This document shows positions 56,369 to 64,000 of a stretch of DNA of 64,000 bases, piece by piece; position 1 is the first letter of the stretch; each line of letters begins with the position of its first letter. Source of the stretch: Actinobacillus vicugnae. Lineage in GTDB: Bacteria; Pseudomonadota; Gammaproteobacteria; Enterobacterales; Pasteurellaceae. The stretch spans positions 1 through 64,000 of the forward strand of contig NZ_CABFJY010000002.1 of assembly GCF_901687125.1 (NCBI RefSeq), read 5' to 3'. The position numbers and the translations under genes are program-made. A model generated the notes under the pieces. It saw nothing but the letters and a program-made list of their open reading frames with translations. It searched no databases and had not been told where the DNA came from.

Positions 56369-57613
56369 TCAAAACCGCACCTGCTTTTTCAGTTGTTGGT
56401 GATAAACCACTGCCGCAAGCACAATCATCAATACTCCGAAAGCGGTCAATTTCGCCAAATAATTTGCAATTTGCGTGAGATCGTATTGATTCAACAACAG
56501 GTTTTGAAAAGCACTTAACGCCCAACCCATTGGCGAAAATTCAGCAATGGTTTGCATAATCTCGGGCATTACATAGGTCGGCACCATAATGCCACCGATT
56601 GCCGCCATAATGATAATGCCACCACCACCCAACACCACCGCGTGTTCAGTAGTGCGCGCAATCACGCTTACCAACAAACCATAACCCAACGCTGAAAGAC
56701 TAACCGCAGCCGCCAGTACAGCGTAATGCCACCATTCGCCTGTAAGTGAAAAGGCAGGCATATCAAGACGTGGCAACACCAAATAGCCGAGTGCAATCAT
56801 TCCGACAAATTGTAACTGGTTGATTAAAAAATAGGGGATCAGCTTCGCCACAATTAATTTAAACGCCGAGGCACGCGCCATTCTAAGCCGTGTGATCGTG
56901 TTAGTTTGTCGCTCCATTGCCATTACATTTGAGAGCGGAATCATAATGAAGAACATACCAAAAATCAGCCACGCAGGCACACTATGCTGTACGGAATTCG
57001 GTTTGCTGACTTCCTTACCTTGTCGATTCAGATAAATTTCCTGCCATAATTCTTTTGCAAGATAGCCATTAATTTCCGCGAATTTTTTATCTAAGTCCTC
57101 ATTTACTTTTTTCTCTATCTGTTTGATTTGTTTGCGTTTATTGTTCTCAAGCGTGATATGATTATCGGCAAGATAGCTCTCAATCCGCTCACGGCTGTAA
57201 TGCTTTTGCAAAATACCTTTCACACCTAACAGCCAACCACGATCGACACTCGGATTGAGCCAAAGTTGTAGTGGGTTTTCGTCGGTCAAAGCGGTCGTTT
57301 TTACATTAAAATTTGCAATAATCAGCTCAAATTTACCCGCTTGTAATTCTGCTTGATAATCAGAAAGCTGGGAAATATCCGCTTGTTGCACCGCTAAATT
57401 TTCATTTTTTAGCGCCTCAAAAAATGCTGTATTCAGCGGATTATCCGCCTCACCCAACAACACAATTTCCGCCTTGTGACTCAGCTCGTTATCGTTACTC
57501 AACGCCGCCGACATAATCAACATAAATAAAATCGGCATAAAAAACAGCACTGCCACACCGTGCAGGTCGCGACTTAATAGCCGCAGTTCTTTCAAAATCG
57601 AAGCAATTAGCAC
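56369..57613 (-). CDS. ABC-2 type transporter permease
   Basis: 414 residues. One N-terminal span (about 20-40), a large periplasmic domain (40-200) and five or six C-terminal spans (HSVPAWLIFGMFFIMIPLSN onward). This is the YhhJ/YbhR-type ABC-2 layout. It overlaps its ATPase by 7 nt. It probably exports a lipid product of the operon. Confidence 0.9.
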   Translation of the reverse strand: MLIASILKELRLLSRDLHGVAVLFFMPILFMLIMSAALSNDNELSHKAEIVLLGEADNPLNTAFFEALKNENLAVQQADISQLSDYQAELQAGKFELIIANFNVKTTALTDENPLQLWLNPSVDRGWLLGVKGILQKHYSRERIESYLADNHITLENNKRKQIKQIEKKVNEDLDKKFAEINGYLAKELWQEIYLNRQGKEVSKPNSVQHSVPAWLIFGMFFIMIPLSNVMAMERQTNTITRLRMARASAFKLIVAKLIPYFLINQLQFVGMIALGYLVLPRLDMPAFSLTGEWWHYAVLAAAVSLSALGYGLLVSVIARTTEHAVVLGGGGIIIMAAIGGIMVPTYVMPEIMQTIAEFSPMGWALSAFQNLLLNQYDLTQIANYLAKLTAFGVLMIVLAAVVYHQQLKKQVRF

Positions 57614-58329
57614 GGGTTTCCTACCTGTTTATCCAAAAAGTCCAAATAAAATTTCTCAAGCGGTTGATTTCCAATGATTTCTTGCAACTCGCCTTGATAA
57701 ATTAACTGCCCTTCGTTTAACAACACCAATTGCGAACAAAGTTGCTCAATTTCCTGCAAATAGTGCGAGGTGTAAATCACCGTTACGCCTTGCTTTGTCA
57801 GCTCTGCCACGCTGTTTAAAATAAATTGGCGAGACTGTGGATCGATCCCGACTGTGATTTCATCCAAGAAAATCACCTTCGGATGATTAATTAATCCAAT
57901 CGCAAAATTCAAACGGCGTTTTAACCCGCCTGATAAATGCTTCGCCAGCTTGGATTTATGCGCCGTTAATCCCGTTTTTTCCAGCAATTCAGCAAGCCAA
58001 TTTTTATCGGTAACCTCATAAAGTGCGGCGAAAAATTTCAGATTTTCCCACACGGTCAAAAGCGGATAAAAGGCAAAATCTTGCGGCACCAAAGAAATTT
58101 GATGACGTTGCTGCTTCGTCAATTTCTCAAACGGCACGCCATCAAACAAAATCTCGCCTTGCTGCACCGTTTGCAACCCAGTCAAAAGCGACATCAACGT
58201 CGTCTTCCCCGCCCCATTCGGACCAAGTAAACCAACGGCGGAACCTTGTTTGATTTCTAGGTTGATATTTTGCAAAGCAGATATTTGAGCGTTGGGGTAG
58301 TGGTGGTTTAGGTTGGTTATTTTAATCAT
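57607..58329 (-). CDS. ABC transporter ATP-binding protein
   Basis: 240 residues. Walker A GLLGPNGAGKTTL (K42), Q-loop LVPQDFAF, signature LSGGLKRRL, Walker B VIFLDEI and the switch His in IYTSHYLQE. It pairs with the downstream ABC-2 permease. A REP unit lies just upstream. Confidence 0.95.
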   Translation of the reverse strand: MIKITNLNHHYPNAQISALQNINLEIKQGSAVGLLGPNGAGKTTLMSLLTGLQTVQQGEILFDGVPFEKLTKQQRHQISLVPQDFAFYPLLTVWENLKFFAALYEVTDKNWLAELLEKTGLTAHKSKLAKHLSGGLKRRLNFAIGLINHPKVIFLDEITVGIDPQSRQFILNSVAELTKQGVTVIYTSHYLQEIEQLCSQLVLLNEGQLIYQGELQEIIGNQPLEKFYLDFLDKQVGNPC

Positions 58330-58338
58330 CTATCTTCC

Positions 58339-58364
58339 GTAGGGGCGGGTCCTGTGCCTGCCCG
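58339..58364 (+). repeat. REP unit flanking RAYT (left)
   Basis: GTAGGGGCGGGTCCTGTGCC followed by TGCCCG: a GTAG tetranucleotide and a GGGCGGG/CCTGCCC palindrome. With the inverse unit at 58894-58917 it brackets the RAYT gene. Confidence 0.92.
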
Positions 58365-58403
58365 AAATTATCCTGCGATATATAATTTATCTAACACCCA
58401 ATT

Positions 58404-58874
58404 TTATGGGTTATTATCAATATATTCCGCAATCATTAAATAATCTTTTTCATCTCGAACAATATGCTCATAATAACTTCGTTGCCATAATTTCTTATTA
58501 AATGGTTGCCAATTATTTTGTTTTACATTTTTTATATATTCAACATTCGTTCGAGATTTAAAACGTTGAATGACCTCAAATAATGAATAACGCACCAAAT
58601 TTTCTTTATTTTCAAAATGAAGAATGAAATGGATATGATTAGGCATAATCACATAATCTAAACATTTTACCGTAGGAAAATACTGCTCCAATTCCAAATA
58701 GCACTCTTCAATCATTTTACCCGCAGCGCTTAATTCCATTTTCGCATTTAAAATGTGACCCAATAAACATAAACGATCTTGCACACAAATAGTCATGAAA
58801 TATAACCCATTTTCAGAATAATCATAATGTTGTAAACGGATTATTTTGCGTTGTGGTAAAGGTTGCTTTTTCAT
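58404..58874 (-). mobile_element. REP-associated tyrosine transposase (RAYT)
   Basis: 156 residues, Y1/HUH nuclease fold of the transposase IS200-like family. The HUH motif is H80-I-H82 in YVIMPNHIHFIL. The catalytic tyrosine is Y134 or Y135 in RSYYEHIVRDEKDY. The closing IAEYIDNNP and opening RLQHYDYSENGLYFMTICVQ are typical of RAYTs. RAYTs nick REP hairpins next to the GTAG tetranucleotide and are thought to spread them. The gene is intact and flanked by inverted REP units, so it may be active or recently so. Confidence 0.93.
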
Positions 58875-58893
58875 ATATTTTTATCATAATTCT

Positions 58894-58917
58894 GGCGGGC
58901 ACAGGACCCGCCCCTAC
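58894..58917 (-). repeat. REP unit flanking RAYT (right)
   Basis: On the minus strand it reads GTAGGGGCGGGTCCTGTGCC followed by CGCC. It is the inverted partner of 58339-58364 across the RAYT gene. Confidence 0.92.
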
Positions 58918-58920
58918 GAT

Positions 58921-59907
58921 TTATTTCAACATCATCCAGAGTAATTGCTCCCTCTGTGCAATCCCCCTTAAAAACGTCGCCACTTCTTTGTAGCCTTCCG
59001 CCGTCGGTTTTCGGCACTGTTTCACGCATAGCGTAGCAAATTCGCGCCATTGGTCGCCGATTGCGGTCATTTGCTCGGAGGCTTGTTTGAATTTTGGCTC
59101 TTGGCAGATTTCTGCGGCTTGTTCAAGGAAATAGGCATACAGATAGCGGAAACCCGCGCCGCCTGTGCCGATTTCTTCCTGCATTCGTACGATATGCCCG
59201 AGGTACAAACGGTTATATTTTTCGCCTTTTTTACAAGCGGTCAGCTTTTCGATCGATTTTGCCACAGTGCGAATGCCTTTCACACCGACAAAAAACAACG
59301 GTGCAAGCATCTGTTTCGCCTGCTTGCGAATCGCTTTACGCACCAAGCTTGGCAGGTCGATTTGAGTAAAATCAGGCGTTTGCTCAAAATAGTACATCAG
59401 CCCTTTCGCCGCCAATGCACCTTTGGCAAAACGTGCTTTTTGCAAGTCTTGCGTGGCACAGCGTTGCACCGTTTCAAACACAGGATCGCTGATTAAATAA
59501 TCGTCTTGCTCCTTGCCGTACACCAGCAAATTGTGCGCATTAAAATGAAAACGCATTTCAGGCGGAAAATAGGGCAGCCAAAACACCGATGTTTGCAAAC
59601 CGACCAATTTGCCTTCGTTCAACGCCTGGTCCAACGCCACTTGCCCCGCTTTTTCATTGGAAAATTTCTGCATTTTCAACCGCACTTTCAGCATTTTCGA
59701 GACATTTTTGATAATGCTCTTCGGTGGCATACGGTACGAAATCAACGGCATTCCGCTCACCTTAATCAGCGGCAGATACACAAACGTCAAAGCAGACGCC
59801 AAACCAAACACCATCGCTTCGTTTAGCTCTGCCCCGTGTGATTTTAATAAAGTTGACATCACACCGCTTTCACAGTGGGCGGTGTGTTGGTGAGTAATAT
59901 TTTTCAT
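58921..59907 (-). CDS. BtrH-like protein (papain-like acyltransferase fold)
   Basis: 328 residues. The N-terminal domain resembles BtrH, with a Cys-His-Asp triad at C12 (TAHCESGVMSTLL), H125 (FNAHNLLVYG) and D141 (ISDPVF). The C-terminal helical half (RNAG-like GTGGAGFRYLYAYFLEQAA) fits the companion domain of the family. BtrH-type proteins transfer acyl groups from carrier proteins. As I recall, they accompany darA/darB in flexirubin-type clusters. It may release or transfer the polyene acyl chain, which is inference. Confidence 0.8.
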   Translation of the reverse strand: MKNITHQHTAHCESGVMSTLLKSHGAELNEAMVFGLASALTFVYLPLIKVSGMPLISYRMPPKSIIKNVSKMLKVRLKMQKFSNEKAGQVALDQALNEGKLVGLQTSVFWLPYFPPEMRFHFNAHNLLVYGKEQDDYLISDPVFETVQRCATQDLQKARFAKGALAAKGLMYYFEQTPDFTQIDLPSLVRKAIRKQAKQMLAPLFFVGVKGIRTVAKSIEKLTACKKGEKYNRLYLGHIVRMQEEIGTGGAGFRYLYAYFLEQAAEICQEPKFKQASEQMTAIGDQWREFATLCVKQCRKPTAEGYKEVATFLRGIAQREQLLWMMLK

Positions 59908-59920
59908 ATTTAATCATATT

Positions 59921-60081
59921 GTAGAGGGAATCTGTGCCTGCCCAAATTACATATATAATGTATCTAATTTCCAATTTAGGGGATTATTTTCATTTTACAT
60001 CTCAATTTATTGAGATTATTCCTTTTTACCACTGGTTTACGATAGATATGATAAGCGGGCGGGCACAGGACCCGCCCCTAC
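59921..60081. repeat. REP doublet 3 (one degenerate arm)
   Basis: A degenerate left unit (59921-59943, GTAGAGGGAATCTGTGCCTG) and a well-conserved inverse unit (60055-60081) are 111 bp apart. They lie between the BtrH-like gene and the 124-residue protein gene. The right unit slightly overlaps the 3' end of the latter (60078). Confidence 0.85.
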
Positions 60082-60452
60082 CATTCCAATCCCCCAAACG
60101 CCTCCCGATACTTCGCCAACTGCTTCTCCGATAACTTCGCAAAAATCTCTGGTCTAAAATGCCGTTTGATCTGCCATTGCCAGAAGCCTGTGGCTTGAGC
60201 GAGGCTTTGCAGATCGTAGCGGTTTTTGTACATAAGGTAATAAATTGCCGATTTTTCGCCGTTTTTGACCGCTTGTAGCGCTTGTTCGGTGAGTTGGTTT
60301 AGCTCATCCACCGCTTGTTCGGTGGCGAATTCTTCTGCTTGCCAACCTGTGGTGGTGCCTGCTTCAAATTTTCCGTTGCGGGTGGCGTAGATTATCTTTT
60401 TCTGCCCTTGGAAAATTTTGCTGTCGTCTTGGGGAATGTCATCAATTTCCAT
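60078..60452 (-). CDS. Conserved hypothetical protein of DAR clusters
   Basis: 124 residues, no signal or membrane segment. Features are the N-terminal KIFQGQKKIIYATRNGKFE and a Trp-rich FWQWQIKRHFRPEIFAKL. A small protein of this type occurs in flexirubin clusters, as I recall. The last codons overlap a REP unit, so the repeat may have supplied the present stop. Function unknown. Confidence 0.65.
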   Translation of the reverse strand: MEIDDIPQDDSKIFQGQKKIIYATRNGKFEAGTTTGWQAEEFATEQAVDELNQLTEQALQAVKNGEKSAIYYLMYKNRYDLQSLAQATGFWQWQIKRHFRPEIFAKLSEKQLAKYREAFGGLEW

Positions 60453-60461
60453 ATATTGCTC

Positions 60462-60531
60462 GTAGGGACGAATCCTGTGCCCGCCCGTAAACTTTCGCTG
60501 ATATTCGGGCGGGCACAGGATCCGCCCCTAC
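60462..60531. repeat. REP doublet 4
   Basis: Units at 60462-60487 (GTAGGGACGAATCCTGTGCC) and inverse 60506-60531, 18 bp apart, in the gap between the DarB-like gene and the 124-residue gene. Confidence 0.9.
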
Positions 60532-60538
60532 CAATAAT

Positions 60539-61678
60539 TTATTGCATTACGACTTCCAACAACATAAAACACGAGGAAAAACGTCCGCTTTCTGGTACAT
60601 AACAGAGCACTTTTTGCCCTGCCTTGAGTGGGAAGGTGCGGGCGAATTCTTCTAAGATAATGTAGATCGATGCCGAGCCTGTGTTACCGCAATAGGTTAG
60701 GTTTGTGAACCATTTTTCTTGTGGGATTTCAAAATCAATATTGCGTAAGCCGTCCAACAGGCGATCACGGAAGAAGCCTGATGAATAATGCGGTAGGAAA
60801 TAATCAATTTTTCCCGCTTGCAAATTGTATTTAGCAATCAATCGTTTAAGTGCATTTTCCACAGTGCAACGCACGATATTTTCGTTGAGCAATTTGACAT
60901 CTTGTTTGATCGCCATAAAGCTTTCGGCATCACGTTGTTCCTTAGGAACCGATTTCCAACTAACAAATTCGCCGTTTTTGACATCACCACCTGCGTACAT
61001 ACACACGGGCATTTCATTGGCGAACGACACTAATTCAATCCAGTCGATTTTAAAGCTCAAACCTGTGGCATTTGGCTGATTAGAAAGCGCCACCGCCCCT
61101 GCACCGTCCGATAACATCCAACGCAAGAAATCCTTCTCAAAACCGATTTCAGGCTTGGCATTTTCGAGTAATTTATTGTCTGCTTCCGCTTTAAAATTTT
61201 CGCTACGCATAATTGCCGAGGCGCATTCAGATGCTACCGACACTGCGCACTGATGTTCGCCTGTACGCACTGCATTGAATGCGTGCTTCATCGCTGCCAT
61301 TCCCGCCGCACACACGCCCGACATTGACATCACTTCCATTGGTGGTGCGTTTTCAAGCAAGCCGTGCACCATCACGCCCTGCCCTGGTAAAATTTGGTCG
61401 GGGTATGACGTTCCGACAGCCAACGAACTAAATTCATTTGCAGAAATCCCGAGTTTTTTGACCGCTTGTACCGCCAACTCTGTGCTGGTGTGGGTTGCTT
61501 GATGGGTGTTCGGATCGACCGCATAGTAACGTTGCACAATACCGTTGGAACGCAGAATTATTTTGCGCACACGAGACGGCGTTTCGCCCACCATGCCCAA
61601 CACGGCTTCCATTTCATCGTTGGAAACAGGTTCATTAGGTAAGAAGGCAGAAATTTTATTGATATAGACGTTTTGCAT
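60539..61678 (-). CDS. DarB-like ketosynthase III (dialkylresorcinol condensing enzyme)
   Basis: 379 residues, thiolase fold. The Cys-His-Asn triad of KS III enzymes is intact: C123 (MSGVCAAGMAAMKHAF), H297 (FLPHYSSGFF) and N332 (TYCGNTGSASIYI). In flexirubin-type pathways DarB joins two acyl intermediates to form the resorcinol ring. It lies beside a DarA-like gene, separated by REP doublet 5. A role as ordinary FabH is unlikely from context. Confidence 0.85.
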   Translation of the reverse strand: MQNVYINKISAFLPNEPVSNDEMEAVLGMVGETPSRVRKIILRSNGIVQRYYAVDPNTHQATHTSTELAVQAVKKLGISANEFSSLAVGTSYPDQILPGQGVMVHGLLENAPPMEVMSMSGVCAAGMAAMKHAFNAVRTGEHQCAVSVASECASAIMRSENFKAEADNKLLENAKPEIGFEKDFLRWMLSDGAGAVALSNQPNATGLSFKIDWIELVSFANEMPVCMYAGGDVKNGEFVSWKSVPKEQRDAESFMAIKQDVKLLNENIVRCTVENALKRLIAKYNLQAGKIDYFLPHYSSGFFRDRLLDGLRNIDFEIPQEKWFTNLTYCGNTGSASIYIILEEFARTFPLKAGQKVLCYVPESGRFSSCFMLLEVVMQ

Positions 61679-61694
61679 TTTATTCTAATTCATT

Positions 61695-61763
61695 GTAGGG
61701 GCGGGTTCTGTGCCCGCCCGATATTTATATTGTTTTTAGGGCGGGCACAGAACCCGCCCCTAC
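61695..61763. repeat. REP doublet 5
   Basis: Units at 61695-61720 (GTAGGGGCGGGTTCTGTGCC) and inverse 61739-61763. Both arms share TTCTGTG in place of TCCTGTG, so the change is matched between arms. They lie between the darB-like and darA-like genes. Confidence 0.92.
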
Positions 61764-61766
61764 ATA

Positions 61767-62678
61767 TTATTCCCCAGAGGGTTGAGCGTGATATTTCTTT
61801 TGCTCATCCAATTTTTTCTGTATCAGCGGTTTTAACAGGCGTTTGATTACTGCTGAAATCGGCACGACTGTTAAAATCATCGCGACTAAAAAGATGATGT
61901 AGAAACAAAGTAAAAATTGGCGAAATTTTGGTGAAATTTGACCGCTTGCGATGAGCAATTTGCCCCAAATATGGAAACTTCTTGCCCCGACTTTTTCACT
62001 CATCATCAATTTCTCGTCGATTTTGACCGCCCCCATTGCTTGGAAAAGCGTATGATCAAGCGGCCTATTTTGTTGCAAAGTTTGCAAAAGTTTTTCGCCA
62101 AAACGGCTCATATCTTGAATTTCACTTTCGGCAATACCCGCACTTGGTAAATTACCGACTTTTTTCTTGCCCGTGAGCATCCACATTGGCGTGGTGATAA
62201 AACTCGCCCAGCTGTTCGATTGATCGACTTTTACCACATTACCAATCAGGTTCGCACCACAATTGGCAAGCAGTTTTTTCAGCTTTTCTTGGGCTTGTAA
62301 CCACATATTGCGACAACCAATCAGCGTAATCACAGGTGTATCATTAAGCACCTGTTTCGCTAGTTCGCTTTGCAAAAAAGCAGTGATCGGTTGGCTTGGC
62401 GAAAGAAACCAAACCGTATAGGCGATGATCACTAAATCATATTTTTGGTGCTGCAACTTAGGCAACACAATCGGTGCAGGTTGCAAATGCACCGTTTCAG
62501 GAAAGGTGTTAAAAAATGGTAGAAACCGCCACGGAAAAGTGTAGGCGGTTTGTGGCTGAAGCTGATAATGTTCGATAGCAATATCGGTTTGCCCAAGTAA
62601 TGGCTGAACAAAATGTTCAGCCAAACGAGTAAGTTGCCCTGTTTGGGAATAGCTTACGACCAAAATTCTTTTCGTCAT
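61767..62678 (-). CDS. DarA-like flavodoxin-fold protein
   Basis: 303 residues. The N-terminal flavodoxin-like segment is VVSYSQTGQLTRLAEHF. A central region has VIIAYTVWFLSPSQPITAFL and a C-terminal membrane segment near 255-280 (FLLCFYIIFLVAMILTVVPI). Proteins of this type are annotated as DarA and occur with darB; a ring-finishing redox or aromatase role is suggested. It starts 2 bp after the upstream ketosynthase stop. Confidence 0.78.
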   Translation of the reverse strand: MTKRILVVSYSQTGQLTRLAEHFVQPLLGQTDIAIEHYQLQPQTAYTFPWRFLPFFNTFPETVHLQPAPIVLPKLQHQKYDLVIIAYTVWFLSPSQPITAFLQSELAKQVLNDTPVITLIGCRNMWLQAQEKLKKLLANCGANLIGNVVKVDQSNSWASFITTPMWMLTGKKKVGNLPSAGIAESEIQDMSRFGEKLLQTLQQNRPLDHTLFQAMGAVKIDEKLMMSEKVGARSFHIWGKLLIASGQISPKFRQFLLCFYIIFLVAMILTVVPISAVIKRLLKPLIQKKLDEQKKYHAQPSGE

Positions 62679-62680
62679 CG

Positions 62681-63931
62681 CTATTTTCCTTGCCAGCGTT
62701 TAAAAATTAGCGAAGTGTTTACACCACCGAAGGCAAAGTTATTGTTCATCACATAGTCGGTTTGAATCTGTTTGCCGTCGCCACGAATATAATCGAGTTC
62801 GCCACAGCGTTCGTCCACGTTTTCAAGATTGAGCGTAGGCGCAAACCAGCCATCACGCATCATTTCAATCGAGAACCAACTTTCTAACGCACCACACGCC
62901 CCAAGCGTATGCCCAAGGTAGCTTTTTTGTGAACTAATCGGCATTCTTGCCCCGAATACGGCAGAGGTCGCTTGGGTTTCGGCAATATCGCCTTTCTCCG
63001 TTGCAGTACCGTGTCCGTTCACATAGCCAACTTGTTCTGGCGCAATTCCTGCGTCTTTCAGTGCAAGCTCCATACAACGTTGCATGGTTTTTGCCTGAGG
63101 CTGAGTAACGTGACTACCGTCGCTGTTTGCGCCATAACCCACCACTTCGGCGATAATATTCGCACCTCGTGCCAAAGCATGTTCTAATTCTTCTAACACG
63201 AAAATACCTGCACCTTCGCCGATCACTAATCCATCACGATCTTTATCATAAGGGCGAGGCGTGCCTTTCGGGTTGTCATTATTACGGCTTGCCGCATAAA
63301 GGCTGTCGAACACATAAACTTCCGACGGGCAAAATTCTTCGCCGCCGCCAGCCAACATCATTGGGATCATGCCGTATTTGATCGCCTCATAGGCATAGCC
63401 AATACCTTGCGAACCCGATGAACAGGCACTTGAAGTCGGGATAATTCGCCCCTGTAAACCGAAGAAAATACCGATGTTCGCCGCTGTAGTGTGAGGCATT
63501 GCACGCACATAGGTAGAAGCGTTGAACGTGTCAGATTTGCCTGTCATCAGCAATTCTGCCATATCACGTACATCAGCGGTTGAGCCAGTGCTTGAGCCAC
63601 TCGCCACCCCCATATTGCCGTTTAATACAAGCGGTGAGATTTCATCATTATTTAGCAAGCCTGCGTTGATAAGCGCCTGCTCTGCAGCATCTACACAAAG
63701 TTGCGAAACACGCCCCATACTGCGCAATTGTTTACGACTCCAATGACTTGGTGGTGCATAATTTGGCACAGGCGCACCAAGTTGTGCTTCAAGCTCAGGG
63801 TATTTATCTTGCCAGCCCATATTTTGCACCGCATTTTCTTTACGTTGGAAAGCGGTTTTAATTTCCGCCCATGTCCGCCCGAAAGCGGTAACGGCACCAA
63901 TGCCTGTGATTACAACACGTTTTGTATTCAT
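62681..63931 (-). CDS. Beta-ketoacyl-ACP synthase II-type enzyme
   Basis: 416 residues from the ATG at 63931 (MNTKRVVITGIGAVTAFG); longer frames run into a REP unit. The Cys-His-His triad is C170 (PTSSACSSGSQGIGY), H307 (VNGHGTATEKGD) and H341 (YLGHTLGACGALES). This is the full-length condensing enzyme of the operon and probably partners the chain-length factor. Upstream genes lie outside the window. Confidence 0.93.
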   Translation of the reverse strand: MNTKRVVITGIGAVTAFGRTWAEIKTAFQRKENAVQNMGWQDKYPELEAQLGAPVPNYAPPSHWSRKQLRSMGRVSQLCVDAAEQALINAGLLNNDEISPLVLNGNMGVASGSSTGSTADVRDMAELLMTGKSDTFNASTYVRAMPHTTAANIGIFFGLQGRIIPTSSACSSGSQGIGYAYEAIKYGMIPMMLAGGGEEFCPSEVYVFDSLYAASRNNDNPKGTPRPYDKDRDGLVIGEGAGIFVLEELEHALARGANIIAEVVGYGANSDGSHVTQPQAKTMQRCMELALKDAGIAPEQVGYVNGHGTATEKGDIAETQATSAVFGARMPISSQKSYLGHTLGACGALESWFSIEMMRDGWFAPTLNLENVDERCGELDYIRGDGKQIQTDYVMNNNFAFGGVNTSLIFKRWQGK

Positions 63932-63946
63932 CTTATTATCTCGTAT

Positions 63947-64000
63947 GTAGGGGCGGGTCCTGTGCCCGCCCAAAAATCTCGTAATAAAGCGGACGGGCAC
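63947..64000. repeat. REP doublet 6 (cut by the window edge)
   Basis: A complete unit at 63947-63971 (GTAGGGGCGGGTCCTGTGCC) and the first 11 bases of the inverse unit (63990-64000). It lies upstream of the ketosynthase gene, so another operon gene is probably just to the right. Confidence 0.85.

Noticed and set aside
59050-59496. 148-residue plus-strand ORF opposite the BtrH-like gene
   Set aside because: It is antisense to a gene with an intact catalytic triad and correct operon position. There is no ribosome-binding site.
60539-61678. Housekeeping FabH
   Set aside because: The KS III triad is present, but the neighbouring DarA-like, BtrH-like and polyene genes and the sequence style point to DarB.

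Overview
The window looks like a Pasteurellaceae chromosome of the Actinobacillus/Mannheimia/Bibersteinia type. The main clue is the many copies of the Actinobacillus-type DNA uptake sequence (core ACAAGCGGT, often followed by CAAATTT), on both strands and often as inverted pairs that double as terminators. The housekeeping genes (hcp-hcr, hemL, menDH, comM, ubiF, rplJL-rpoBC) agree with this. No species is assigned.

Layout. (1) 1-490: three tRNA genes (Arg-CCG, His-GTG, Pro-TGG) on the minus strand, running into a boxA and 16S rRNA leader that leaves the window on the left. (2) 575-14265: a minus-strand enterobacterial common antigen (ECA) locus, wecA-wzzE-wecB-wecC-wecD-wecE-wzxE, then wecF-wzyE-wecG. 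The two blocks are separated by a plus-strand hcp-hcr pair for nitrosative-stress defence, and the dTDP-glucose genes rffG/rffH are absent. (3) 14483-28676: core metabolism, with hemL, a sialic-acid/amino-sugar catabolic operon (nanE-nanK-nanA-nagB-nagA), menD-menH, comM, a toxin-antitoxin pair, ubiF and a periplasmic 5'-nucleotidase. (4) 28687-32900: an AT-rich accessory island with HigBA and VapBC, a mosaic of nested non-coding repeats, and a small locus that reads as a graspetide-type (ATP-grasp RiPP) pathway. That locus has a 52-residue precursor candidate, an MvdD-like ATP-grasp enzyme split by a frameshift, and a zinc-ribbon protein split at a G7 tract. (5) 32915-42950: rplJ-rplL-rpoB-rpoC with a clear promoter, the L10 leader and a strong terminator. 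(6) 42963-64000: a long minus-strand operon, entering from the right, for an aryl-polyene/dialkylresorcinol (flexirubin-like) pigment lipid. It encodes ketosynthases, a chain-length factor, three acyl carrier proteins, two AMP-ligases (one fused to a dehydratase), acyltransferases, a glycosyltransferase, a thioesterase, LolA-like and MMPL export proteins, an ABC exporter, DarA/DarB-like enzymes and a BtrH-like protein.

The upstream half of the pigment operon is threaded with GTAG-headed palindromic repeats in inverted pairs. One pair flanks a RAYT (REP-associated tyrosine transposase), so this is a complete REP/RAYT system spread through one biosynthetic operon. The ketoreductase and stand-alone dehydratase usual for aryl-polyene clusters are not in the window and may lie to the right. 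The two most interesting systems are the graspetide-like locus (31.0-32.6 kb) and the pigment operon with its REP/RAYT elements (56.3-64.0 kb).
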